From an uncultured Bacteroidales bacterium (lineage in GTDB: Bacteria > Bacteroidota > Bacteroidia > Bacteroidales > UBA932): a stretch of 64,000 nt of DNA. The DNA is taken from NCBI GenBank assembly GCA_900319485.1, contig ONOQ01000006.1:1-64000 (forward strand), written 5' to 3'. A program made the translations under genes and the position numbers. The notes beneath the pieces are model-generated. The model worked only from the letters and a program-made list of their open reading frames with translations. It was not told the DNA's origin and did not search any database. This document shows positions 9,568 to 17,341 of this stretch, in pieces. How positions within the stretch are numbered: the stretch's first letter is position 1; every line of letters begins with the position of its first letter.

Positions 9568-11237
9568 AGCAGATCACCATTACGCTCGCATCAAGCGGGG
9601 AGAAGATAAACGTGGAGGTAGGGAGCACCCTGGCCTCCATTGCCCCCAAAACCGTGAAGGACCCCAAGACCGGAAAGGAATACCCGGTGCTGGCCGCCCT
9701 GTGTGACCACAAACTCAAGTCCCTGGACTACGAGGTCTACGGCCCCCACTCCATAGAGTTTGTGGGCTTCAATCACCCGGATGGCCGCCGCACGTATCTC
9801 CGTTCCCTGAGTTTCCTTGCCCAGCGGGCGGCCCGTACGCTTTTCCCGGACAGGAAGTTCAAGATAAACCACTCCCTTCCCAGCGGCCTTTACTGTAAAC
9901 TCCGCGGCGAGCGCATAACGGACGAGCAGATAATGGCCCTCCGTGAGGAGATGCGAAGCCTGGTGGCCCGGGACCTCCCGTTCACGATGAAGGTACTTCC
10001 CGCCAACGAGGCGATAGAACTGTTCGAGTCCCAGAATCAGGACCTTAAGGCCGATCTTATACGCACGGTGGGCCAGTTCTACTGCAAGGTGAACTATCTT
10101 GACGGGGTGGCCGACAACTTCTACGGCGCCCTGGTGCCTTCTACCGGCTATCTGGAGGTATTTGACCTGATGCCGTTCCACCACGGATTCTGCCTGATGT
10201 ATCCTTCCGACGATGACATTACAAAGACCATCGTCCGGCAGAAGCAGATGAAACTCACCGCCACCCTGAAGGACTATGGACACTGGTGCAAGACCACGGG
10301 CGTAGTGAGTGTGGGAGCTCTCAACAGGCGCCTCCTTGGCGGCGGGGCGGTGGAATTGATTAATCTCTGCGAAGCCCGTCAGGAAAGGGCTTACGGGGCG
10401 CTTGCAGACCGCATTTATGCCCAGAGGGACCACGTGAAGATTGTCTTCATCGCAGGGCCTTCCTCCAGCGGCAAAACATCTTCATCCCTCAGGGTTGCCC
10501 AGCAGTGCAAAGTCCTTGGGCTGAACCCTAAGGTGATAGAACTGGACAATTACTTTGTGGAGCGCGAGCGCACGCCTCTGGATTCTGACGGCAACCTTGA
10601 CTTCGAGGCCCTTGAGGCAATGGACCTTGAACTTCTTGGACAGCACCTCAATGACCTTCTTGAAGGCAAGGAGGTGGAGATTCCCCGTTACGATTTCAAG
10701 CAGGGACGCCCCTTCTTCGAGGGCAATATGATGCACCTTGAGGAGAACGACATCCTTGTGATGGAGGGCATCCACGCCCTTGACCCCAATATGGTGCCAA
10801 GCGTAGACCAGAGCCGCATTTTCCGCATTTATGCATCGGCCCTTACGTCCCTTAAACTGGACGAGAACTGCTGCATCTCCACAACGGACAACAGGCTCCT
10901 GAGGCGTATGGTCCGTGACAACCGCGTGCGCGGCATAACCCCGGAGGACACCATTCTCCGCTGGCCGTCCGTTCGCCGCGGGGAAGGAAAGCACATCTTC
11001 CCCTTCCAGGAGAATGCCGATGCCCAGTTCAATACGGCGCTCCTGTATGAACTGCCGATGCTTCGGTACTACGCAGAGCCGCTGCTGAGGCGCATCCTGC
11101 CCTCTTCTCCGGCCTTCTCTGAAGCCCGCCGCCTTCTGAAGTTCCTGGATTTCATAGTTGCCCTGCAGCCGCAGGAGATAGAGGCAATCCCGCCCACTTC
11201 CATAATGAGGGAATTCATCGGCGGACAAACCTTGTAA
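9564..11237 (+). CDS. nucleoside (uridine-type) kinase with TGS/ThrRS-like N-terminal region
   Basis: Predicted cytoplasmic kinase phosphorylating a nucleoside such as uridine for pyrimidine salvage. Residues 1-~75 form a TGS-like ubiquitin-fold segment. The region to ~250 resembles the second additional domain of threonyl-tRNA synthetase but lacks its catalytic core. From ~residue 295 a P-loop kinase of the uridine kinase/phosphoribulokinase family begins (GPSSSGKTSSS), with a downstream DNYFVERERTP segment. This architecture is widespread in Bacteroidetes and Firmicutes. It overlaps the preceding starch-binding gene by 4 bases, although it has no obvious starch role, and uvrA follows after 6 bases. 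Substrate is inferred from family only. Confidence 0.83.
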   Translation: MKQITITLASSGEKINVEVGSTLASIAPKTVKDPKTGKEYPVLAALCDHKLKSLDYEVYGPHSIEFVGFNHPDGRRTYLRSLSFLAQRAARTLFPDRKFKINHSLPSGLYCKLRGERITDEQIMALREEMRSLVARDLPFTMKVLPANEAIELFESQNQDLKADLIRTVGQFYCKVNYLDGVADNFYGALVPSTGYLEVFDLMPFHHGFCLMYPSDDDITKTIVRQKQMKLTATLKDYGHWCKTTGVVSVGALNRRLLGGGAVELINLCEARQERAYGALADRIYAQRDHVKIVFIAGPSSSGKTSSSLRVAQQCKVLGLNPKVIELDNYFVERERTPLDSDGNLDFEALEAMDLELLGQHLNDLLEGKEVEIPRYDFKQGRPFFEGNMMHLEENDILVMEGIHALDPNMVPSVDQSRIFRIYASALTSLKLDENCCISTTDNRLLRRMVRDNRVRGITPEDTILRWPSVRRGEGKHIFPFQENADAQFNTALLYELPMLRYYAEPLLRRILPSSPAFSEARRLLKFLDFIVALQPQEIEAIPPTSIMREFIGGQTL

Positions 11238-11243
11238 TTCTGT

Positions 11244-13994
11244 ATGGCCGGGGACTTCATAGAGATACGCGGAGCGCGGGCAAACAACCTGCAGGGGATA
11301 GACGTTGACATCCCCCGCGGGAAGTTTGTTGTGGTGACGGGCCTCAGCGGCAGCGGCAAGAGTTCGCTGGCCTTTGATACGCTTTATGCGGAGGGCCAGC
11401 GCCGATATATGGACACCCTTTCCACCTATGCCAAGCACTTTATGGGCATACTGGAAAAGCCTGAGGTTGAGGAGATAAGCGGCCTCAGTCCCATCATTGC
11501 CATAGAGCAGAAGACAACAGGTAACAACCCCCGCTCAACGGTTGGTACCATAACGGAAATCTACGACTTCCTGAGGCTTCTCTACGCCAAGGGCTCCAGG
11601 GCCATTTCCCCGGAAACCGGCCTTGAGATGGTCCGCTACAACGATTCCCAGATAGTGGACCTCATAATGAGTAAGTTCGCCGGCCGGAAATGCTACCTGC
11701 TTTCCCCGCTTGTCAGGGGCCGTAAAGGACACTACCGTGAACTCTTTGAGCAGCTTCGGAAGCGTGGCTATATGGAGGTGCGGATAGACGGCGTAATCCA
11801 GGACATAGTGCCTGAAATGGCCCTTGACCGGTATAAGCCGCACTTCATAGAACTGGTTGTGGACCGCCTTATCCCGGAGGCGGGAGACGACAGAAGGGTG
11901 AGGGATTCGGTGGGGAAGGCTATCGGCCTTGGAAAGGGATCCGTTGCCATCCTTGACGTTGAAAGCGGAGAGATTTCCCACTATTCAAAGCACCTTGTGG
12001 ACCCTCAGAGCGGGCTTTCCCTGCAGGAACCGCAGCCGCACAGTTTCTCCTTCAACTCGCCGCAGGGCTACTGCCCTCACTGCAAGGGCCTGGGGACCAT
12101 TGTGGACGTGAATATGGACACAATCATCCCTGACCGCTCAAGGAGCGTGGCCGATGGCGGCATAGTGCCCCTTGGAAAGGTCCGTGAGAACAGGAAATTC
12201 GATATAATCCGGGCCATAGCGCGTAAATACGGGTTCAGCCTGTACGACCCCATCGGCACCCTTCCAGATGAGGTTGTGAGCCTTCTGGTGTATGGCTCCG
12301 AGGACCTTTTCCGCGTTGGGGAGGGGAATCTCACGGAGATGGAAACCTGGGGCGGCGTCATTGAGAATATCGAGGACACGGTGGTATGCCCCGTGTGCGG
12401 CGGCACCCGTCTCAACAAGGAGGCTATGTGCTTCAGGGTGGACGGAAAAACCATTGCGGAGGTATCTGCAATGGAGATTTCCGAACTAGCCGCGTGGCTG
12501 GATAAGATACCGGAAGGCTTTAACCAGAAGGAGTTGAGCGTGTCCAGGGATATCCTCAAGGAACTGAGGGAACGCGTGAGGTTTATGCTGGATGTGGGCC
12601 TTGACTACATGTCGCTGGACCGCCCCACCGGGTCTCTTTCCGGAGGCGAGAGCCAGCGTATCCGCCTGGCAACCCAGATCGGCTCCAAACTGGTGAACGT
12701 GCTGTATATCCTGGATGAGCCGTCAATCGGCCTTCATCAGAAGGATAACCGTAAACTCATTGCTTCCCTGAAGGCGCTCCGCGACGAAGGCAATTCCGTG
12801 ATGGTGGTGGAGCACGACGCAGAGACTATGATGAGCGCCGACTGGCTTGTGGATGTGGGCCCCGGCGCGGGAGAAAACGGCGGCAGAATATGCCTGAACG
12901 GGCCTTTGAAGGAACTTCTGAAGAGCGGCCAGTCCCTTACGCTGGATTACCTGAGGGGGAAGCGGCGCATAGAAGTTCCGGCTGTCAGAAGGCCCGGGAA
13001 CGGCAAGTTCCTCACGCTCCGGGGCGCCACCGGAAACAACCTCAAGGGCGTTGACGTGAGTTTCCCGCTGGGCTGCCTCATTGGCGTTGCGGGCCTTTCC
13101 GGATCCGGAAAGAGTTCCCTTGTCAACGAGACCCTGATGCCCATTCTCAAGCAGAAATTCTACCGCTCCAAGGAGCGTCCGCTGCCGTACGGGTCCATAG
13201 AGGGCATAGAGAATATAGACAAACTCATAGAGATAGACCAGAGCCCTATCGGCCGTACGCCGCGCTCAAATCCCGCAACATTCACCGCCGTGTTCAGCGA
13301 CATCCGCACCCTCTTCGAGGAAACGCCCGATGCCAAGGTCCGCGGTTATAAGGCTGGCAGGTTCTCCTTCAACGTTCCCGGAGGCCGATGCGAGGAATGC
13401 AAGGGCGCCGGCATCAAGGTGATAGAGATGAACTTTCTGCCGTCCGTGCACGTCCCCTGCGAAACCTGCGGCGGAAGGCGCTACAACGAGGACACCCTGG
13501 CCGTACGCTACAAGGGGAAGAACATAAACGACATCCTGGAGATGTCTATCTCAGAAGCCTACGAGTTCTTCAAACCCGTCCCCAAGATTGCCGCAAAACT
13601 GAAGGCAATGCTTGATGTGGGCCTTGGATATGTGCGCCTTGGCCAGAGCGCCATCACGCTTTCCGGCGGCGAGAGCCAGCGTATGAAACTGGCCGCGGAA
13701 CTCTCACGCCCCTCTACCGGAAATACCCTGTACATACTTGACGAGCCCACCACCGGCCTTCACTTTGAAGACATCAAAGTGTTGCTGGGAGTGCTTCAGA
13801 GACTGGTTGAGGCGGGGAACACCATCATTATCATTGAACACAACCTGGATGTCCTCAAGAGCGTTGACTATCTCTTCGATATGGGCCCCGAAGGCGGCCG
13901 CAAGGGTGGCCTGATTGTGGCTCAGGGCACCCCGGAGCAGTTGGCTTCGGGCCCCGCTTCCGTCACGGGGCCTTATCTCAAGGACGTGCTGTAG
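11244..13994 (+). CDS. uvrA: excinuclease ABC subunit UvrA
   Basis: DNA damage-recognition ATPase of nucleotide excision repair. There are two ABC ATPase units: Walker A at residues 33-41 (GLSGSGKSS) and again in the second half, with signatures LSGGESQRIRLA and LSGGESQRMKLA and a DEP Walker B in each. A complete zinc module is seen in the second half (CEECKG ... CETCGG). In the first half the zinc module before FSFNSPQGYCPHC lacks the usual first CxxC pair; the corresponding segment reads SKHLVDPQSG. 916 aa fits UvrA (about 940). It is the last gene of the starch run, 6 bases after the kinase, and is followed by a long inverted repeat and repeat copy 1. Confidence 0.93.
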   Translation: MAGDFIEIRGARANNLQGIDVDIPRGKFVVVTGLSGSGKSSLAFDTLYAEGQRRYMDTLSTYAKHFMGILEKPEVEEISGLSPIIAIEQKTTGNNPRSTVGTITEIYDFLRLLYAKGSRAISPETGLEMVRYNDSQIVDLIMSKFAGRKCYLLSPLVRGRKGHYRELFEQLRKRGYMEVRIDGVIQDIVPEMALDRYKPHFIELVVDRLIPEAGDDRRVRDSVGKAIGLGKGSVAILDVESGEISHYSKHLVDPQSGLSLQEPQPHSFSFNSPQGYCPHCKGLGTIVDVNMDTIIPDRSRSVADGGIVPLGKVRENRKFDIIRAIARKYGFSLYDPIGTLPDEVVSLLVYGSEDLFRVGEGNLTEMETWGGVIENIEDTVVCPVCGGTRLNKEAMCFRVDGKTIAEVSAMEISELAAWLDKIPEGFNQKELSVSRDILKELRERVRFMLDVGLDYMSLDRPTGSLSGGESQRIRLATQIGSKLVNVLYILDEPSIGLHQKDNRKLIASLKALRDEGNSVMVVEHDAETMMSADWLVDVGPGAGENGGRICLNGPLKELLKSGQSLTLDYLRGKRRIEVPAVRRPGNGKFLTLRGATGNNLKGVDVSFPLGCLIGVAGLSGSGKSSLVNETLMPILKQKFYRSKERPLPYGSIEGIENIDKLIEIDQSPIGRTPRSNPATFTAVFSDIRTLFEETPDAKVRGYKAGRFSFNVPGGRCEECKGAGIKVIEMNFLPSVHVPCETCGGRRYNEDTLAVRYKGKNINDILEMSISEAYEFFKPVPKIAAKLKAMLDVGLGYVRLGQSAITLSGGESQRMKLAAELSRPSTGNTLYILDEPTTGLHFEDIKVLLGVLQRLVEAGNTIIIIEHNLDVLKSVDYLFDMGPEGGRKGGLIVAQGTPEQLASGPASVTGPYLKDVL

Positions 13995-13997
13995 GTT

Positions 13998-14129
13998 TCG
14001 GCCAGTGCCCTTCGGACCGGTACGGACCTTCGGTCCTATCCCTCCCATACGTCCGTGCAAGCACGGCCTTTGGGCCCCTCCCGTTCACGAAGCCACGGGC
14101 GGCTACGCCGTCCGAAGGGCTCTGGCCGA
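13998..14129. repeat. long-range inverted repeat behind uvrA
   Basis: A 20-base arm at 13998-14017 (TCGGCCAG...TTCGGAC) is matched by its complement at 14110-14129 with one mismatch. Smaller hairpins lie inside, for example GGACC-TTC-GGTCC. The right arm contains GGCCGAT when the next base is included. It lies between convergent uvrA and the nitroreductase, next to repeat copy 1. No coding sequence is seen in 13995-14291. It may be a terminator or a decayed mobile structure. Confidence 0.65.
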
Positions 14130-14142
14130 TAAGCCTCCGTGC

Positions 14143-14280
14143 TTGCCGTGTTGACACTCAGATTGCCTGTGGCGGCGTTTTTGTGTCAACACGGCAGCTA
14201 TTTCCAGGAAAAAGGCCGATTTCATTGCCGTGTTGGCACCGGAATCGGCCTTATACGCGTTTTAGCCGTCAACACGGCAA
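14143..14280 (+). repeat. REP/BIME-like 138-bp double-hairpin repeat, copy 1
   Basis: Perfect 13-base ends TTGCCGTGTTGAC ... GTCAACACGGCAA enclose a second inverted pair. The GCCGTGTTG core therefore occurs four times in alternating orientation, giving two adjacent hairpins (14143-14196 and 14225-14280). GGCCGAT (14214) and ATCGGCC (14244) form a further inverted pair inside. It ends 12 bases from the 3' end of the convergent nitroreductase gene. Confidence 0.92.
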
Positions 14281-14291
14281 GGGGAACTTCG

Positions 14292-14900
14292 TCAGAAGAA
14301 CCGCACTACGTCATCAAGAGGTCTTCTCTGGGGCCTGGAAGGTTCCTGCGCGCGGTACCCAAGGGCAATCACGGCCATAATGGTCTCATTCTCAGGTATA
14401 TTCAGGCACTCACGGATGGCGTCGCTGTCACGCATGCCCATTATGAGCGTGTCAAAGCCCATAGCGCGGGCCTTGAGAACAAGGTAGGCATTGCTGAGGC
14501 CGTTGTCATAGGCGCCCCAGCCGTCTCCGATTTCGTTAGTGGCCGTTCCGCGGAAAAAGCCGGACTTGCCACGTTCAAAAGTGGACACAATAAGGACGGG
14601 AGCATCGGCTACCCGGTCCTTATTGCCGCCGATCATCTCAAGAAGCGCCGCGTGTTTTTCTCCGCCGATGGCAACATAGTATTTGCTTGGTTCCTGATTG
14701 GCCCAGGACGGGGCCTCCTGAGTGGCAAGAAGCAGCTGGCGGACCTCCGCCTCGGAGATAGTCTTTGATGCATCATAGGCGCGGACGCTGCGGCGGGTGG
14801 TGAGAATCTCGTCAAAAGAAGCGCCGGGAACCTTCTGTGCCGGCTGGTTGCAGGCCATAAATGCGCAGGCCGCAAGCGAGATGAGAAGCAGTTTTTTCAT
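14292..14900 (-). CDS. nitroreductase family protein, predicted lipoprotein
   Basis: A flavin-dependent oxidoreductase of the nitroreductase fold, acting on an unknown nitro- or quinone-type substrate. I start it at the ATG ending at 14900 because that gives a signal peptide (MKKLLLISLAACAFMAC, Cys17); an upstream ATG only adds charged residues. The family start TRRSVRAYD lies near residue 40 and the flavin-contact region near GDGWGAYDNGLSNAYL. 202 aa is a normal length. An exported nitroreductase is less usual than a cytoplasmic one. It is a single gene convergent with uvrA, and the repeat between them may terminate both. Confidence 0.82.
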   Translation of the reverse strand: MKKLLLISLAACAFMACNQPAQKVPGASFDEILTTRRSVRAYDASKTISEAEVRQLLLATQEAPSWANQEPSKYYVAIGGEKHAALLEMIGGNKDRVADAPVLIVSTFERGKSGFFRGTATNEIGDGWGAYDNGLSNAYLVLKARAMGFDTLIMGMRDSDAIRECLNIPENETIMAVIALGYRAQEPSRPQRRPLDDVVRFF

Positions 14901-14975
14901 ATGGACAAGTCTTATAAGCACTTCAATTTAGCAAAAAACACTGTCTTTTCCCCACCAATCACAAAAAACGTAAAA

Positions 14976-14991
14976 AGATTCACGTGAAACA
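14976..14991. promoter_or_regulatory. parS-like palindrome upstream of the RAYT gene
   Basis: AGATTCACGTGAAACA matches the general ParB-site consensus TGTTTCACGTGAAACA at 14 of 16 positions. It lies 56 bases before the RAYT start codon. The 17 bases TTCACGTGAAACAACAC at 14979-14995 recur exactly at 45880-45896. Function unproven. Confidence 0.45.
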
Positions 14992-15047
14992 ACACAAGTT
15001 ATGAACACCCCCTTGACAGAACGCCTTCCGTGCAGTAACTTGCCGTT

Positions 15048-15962
15048 ATGAAAGAGACCTATCATATCTGTTTTACCTCCCACGACGAGGTTATGTTCAG
15101 GGACCGGGAAGACCACGACGTATTTGTAAACCTGATGGCGCTTCAGTCCTTCTCCACAAGAACGGAAATACTTGCCGATGCCGAGATGTCCACTCACGTG
15201 CATCAGGGAGTGTTCACGGATAATCCGTCAGAGTTTGCCCGCCGGGAGAGGATGTCCTACACCAAGTACTTCAACACCAAGTACGGCCGCAAGGGGAGAT
15301 TCGGACAAAAGTATACCTTTGTGGCTATAGTACTGGGGCTGTACCATATACTGACAATGCTGTCCTATATACTTAGGAACGGTCTTCACCACGGTGCCGC
15401 CCCCACCGCATTCGGATATCTTTTCTGCAGTGTCAGGGATATGTTCGCGCAGGATATAGGACTATGCGGGGATGTGGCCGTACCTATGTCAAGAAGTGAT
15501 ATTGTCAGCCATCTCCCACGGCACGCCGAATTCCCGGATTCGTTTCAGATGAACGAGCGCGGTGTGTTTGTCCGCCGCAGTTTTATGGAACTCAGGCGGG
15601 CGGAACAGTTTTTCAGCACCCCCAGGAACTACCTCTATCAGATGAACCGCCTGTCCGACGACTCCTGGCTGAAGGAGCAACTGAAAGACAACACCGGTGC
15701 GCCGCTGACTATTTCCGACATAGAACAGGCCGATGAAAACACCGTGGCCCGGATGCTTAAGAATGAGTATGGCAGGAACTTCGACAGGACACGCCTCCAG
15801 GATCTGGATGTCTGTATGCTCATTGACAGGGAACTGTGCCGTCCGTTCGGCGCCACTTCCGCGTATCAGCTTACTGATTCCCAGAAAATGCGCATAGCAC
15901 GCCAGTTGAAATACGATTTCCACGTGCCCGATGCTCAGATAAGCCGATGCCTGGTGCTGTAG
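15048..15962 (+). CDS. REP-associated tyrosine transposase (RAYT), IS200-like Y1/HUH family
   Basis: Predicted single-strand DNA endonuclease of the domesticated IS200/IS605 group that processes REP hairpins. The N-terminal Y1 domain has the family opening (YHICFTSHDEVMFRDREDHD), an HUH pair at His50/His52 (THVH) and catalytic Tyr107 in SYILRN, matching the YIxxNP segment of relatives. A C-terminal extension of ~170 residues ends in a DnaA/Trp-repressor-like helix-turn-helix (LTDSQKMRIARQLKYDF), as in Bacteroidetes RAYTs. Repeat copy 2 begins 4 bases after the stop and copy 1 lies upstream beyond the nitroreductase. Upstream CTTG-N20-TAACTTGC (15012-15043) may be the promoter. The ORF is full length with no decay seen. 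Confidence 0.82.
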   Translation: MKETYHICFTSHDEVMFRDREDHDVFVNLMALQSFSTRTEILADAEMSTHVHQGVFTDNPSEFARRERMSYTKYFNTKYGRKGRFGQKYTFVAIVLGLYHILTMLSYILRNGLHHGAAPTAFGYLFCSVRDMFAQDIGLCGDVAVPMSRSDIVSHLPRHAEFPDSFQMNERGVFVRRSFMELRRAEQFFSTPRNYLYQMNRLSDDSWLKEQLKDNTGAPLTISDIEQADENTVARMLKNEYGRNFDRTRLQDLDVCMLIDRELCRPFGATSAYQLTDSQKMRIARQLKYDFHVPDAQISRCLVL

Positions 15963-15965
15963 TCT

Positions 15966-16103
15966 TTGCCGTGTTGACACTCAGATTGCCTGTAGTGGCG
16001 TTTTTGTGTCAACACGGCAGGAATTTTCAGGAAAAAGGCCGATTTCCTTGCCGTGTTGGCACCGGAATCGGCCTTATACACGTTTTAGCCGTCAACACGG
16101 CAA
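15966..16103 (+). repeat. REP/BIME-like double-hairpin repeat, copy 2
   Basis: Nearly identical to copy 1, with the same orientation and the same 13-base inverted ends. It begins 4 bases after the RAYT stop codon and has the GGCCGAT/ATCGGCC pair inside. Differences are scattered single bases, for example TGTAGTGGCG for TGTGGCGGCG. Confidence 0.92.
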
Positions 16104-16134
16104 GGGGAACGCCACCGCACATTGTAGCACACCT

Positions 16135-16191
16135 TGGACCAGGTCCACGCAGGGACTATACCAAATCCGCAAATTGGCTGGACCAGGTCCA
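16135..16191. promoter_or_regulatory. pair of near-palindromic 13-mers, 44 bp apart
   Basis: TGGACCAGGTCCA occurs at 16135-16147 and again at 16179-16191, identical, with starts 44 bases apart (about four helical turns). Each is a palindrome except for its centre base. They lie in the 97 bases between repeat copy 2 and the end of the oxidoreductase gene. This could be a protein-binding pair or part of a larger mobile structure; no regulator is assigned. Confidence 0.5.
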
Positions 16192-16200
16192 GGGGAAGGG

Positions 16201-17160
16201 CTATGCCGTACCCCATTCCGCGCGGAGGCGGTCCATCAGGTGCATTATGTAGAGGATTTCCGCGTGTGGCATCGCAGACGGCTCCAGGGCGCCGGCGGCA
16301 ATTGCGTCCCGGCAGGCGCGGAACTGATACTCGAAACCGGTTATCTGCTCCGGCACGGCTACGGTCTTCTCCACTATATGGCGCTTACGGCAAACGCTCA
16401 CTGTCTTGGGATTGATTAGATCGTCAAAGACAAGGTAACCGGTTGTGCCGGCTATCACGGCCTCGTTTCCTCCCTGACACCAGGCGGAACACTCCAGCGA
16501 AGCCAGTGTGCCGTCGGAAAGGACCATTGTCACCTGCTCGGAAGCATCCACCCCGGTTGGCGCCTTGACGCAGGTGGTGTTTATCTGGGAAACGGGGGCA
16601 TCGAAGTACATCCTCACAAAGTTCAGAAGGTACACGCCAAGGTCCAGAAGGGCGCCGCCGCCGAGTTCCGGGCTGATGATGCGTTCTTTGTCAGAGACGT
16701 TATAGGCCAGGCTTGCCTGGACCATACGGGGCTCTCCAATGACGCCGGACTCAATAAGCCTGCGGCCGATCTCCCTTACCGGCATATACCGCGGCCAGAT
16801 GGCTTCACCCACAAAAACACCTTTCTCGCGCGCCAGGGCAATGATTTCTGCCGCCTCCGTGGCATTGAGCATGAATGACTTCTCCACAAGGCTAGGCTTC
16901 CCGGCTATGATGGCGTCACGGGTCACTCCAAAATGGCAGGAGTGCGGCACGGCTATATACACAAGGTCTACATCGGGGTCTGCAAGCAGTGCGGCGTATG
17001 ATCCGTATGCCCTGGGAATGTCAAAGCGCCCGGCAAAGGCCCGGGCCTTCTCCTCAGAACGTGAACCGATGGCAATGCAGGTCATATCTTCCATTGCCTG
17101 AAGCGTGCGGGCCGCCTTCTCAGCGATGTGCCCGGCACCGATTATTCCAACTCTGAACAT
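16201..17160 (-). CDS. Gfo/Idh/MocA family NAD(P)-dependent oxidoreductase
   Basis: Predicted cytoplasmic dehydrogenase acting on a sugar or cyclitol. The start is the ATG ending at 17160, because the next codons read MFRVGIIGAGHIA, the canonical Rossmann glycine motif of the family; upstream codons fall in repeat copy 3. Residues ~1-120 form the Rossmann domain. YIAVPHSCH followed by KPSLVEKSFMLN carries the family's conserved lysine in the EK(P/S) motif. The C-terminal half is the typical alpha/beta substrate domain. 319 aa is typical. It stands alone between two repeats, and the neighbourhood does not reveal the substrate. Confidence 0.87.
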   Translation of the reverse strand: MFRVGIIGAGHIAEKAARTLQAMEDMTCIAIGSRSEEKARAFAGRFDIPRAYGSYAALLADPDVDLVYIAVPHSCHFGVTRDAIIAGKPSLVEKSFMLNATEAAEIIALAREKGVFVGEAIWPRYMPVREIGRRLIESGVIGEPRMVQASLAYNVSDKERIISPELGGGALLDLGVYLLNFVRMYFDAPVSQINTTCVKAPTGVDASEQVTMVLSDGTLASLECSAWCQGGNEAVIAGTTGYLVFDDLINPKTVSVCRKRHIVEKTVAVPEQITGFEYQFRACRDAIAAGALEPSAMPHAEILYIMHLMDRLRAEWGTA

Positions 17161-17190
17161 ATTGTAAAGATAAGTATTTTTCCGGACAGT

Positions 17191-17327
17191 TTGCCGTGTT
17201 GACACTCAGATTGCCTGTAGCGGCGATTTTGCGTCAACACGGCAGCGATTTCCAGGAAAAAGGCCGATTTCCTTGCCGTGTTGGCTCCGGAATCGGCCTT
17301 ATACGCGTTTTAGCCGTCAACACGGCA
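17191..17327 (+). repeat. REP/BIME-like double-hairpin repeat, copy 3
   Basis: Same family and orientation as copies 1 and 2. It lies in the 181-base gap between the oxidoreductase 5' end and the DUF2207 3' end, both on the minus strand. It shares GGCTCCGG and GCGTCAACACGG variants with copy 4, so copies 3 and 4 look like one subtype and copies 1 and 2 another. Confidence 0.92.
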
Positions 17328-17341
17328 GGGCGCCGGGTCCA

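Noticed and set aside
9591..10433. Long antisense open frames opposite the kinase, ppdK, SusC and other genes
   Set aside because: GC-rich codon use leaves long shadow frames in this genome; each lies opposite a conserved gene and shows no domain or signal of its own.
14139..14768. 209-codon open frame on the plus strand over repeat copy 1 and the nitroreductase
   Set aside because: It starts inside the repeat, runs antisense to a clear nitroreductase gene and has no family features.
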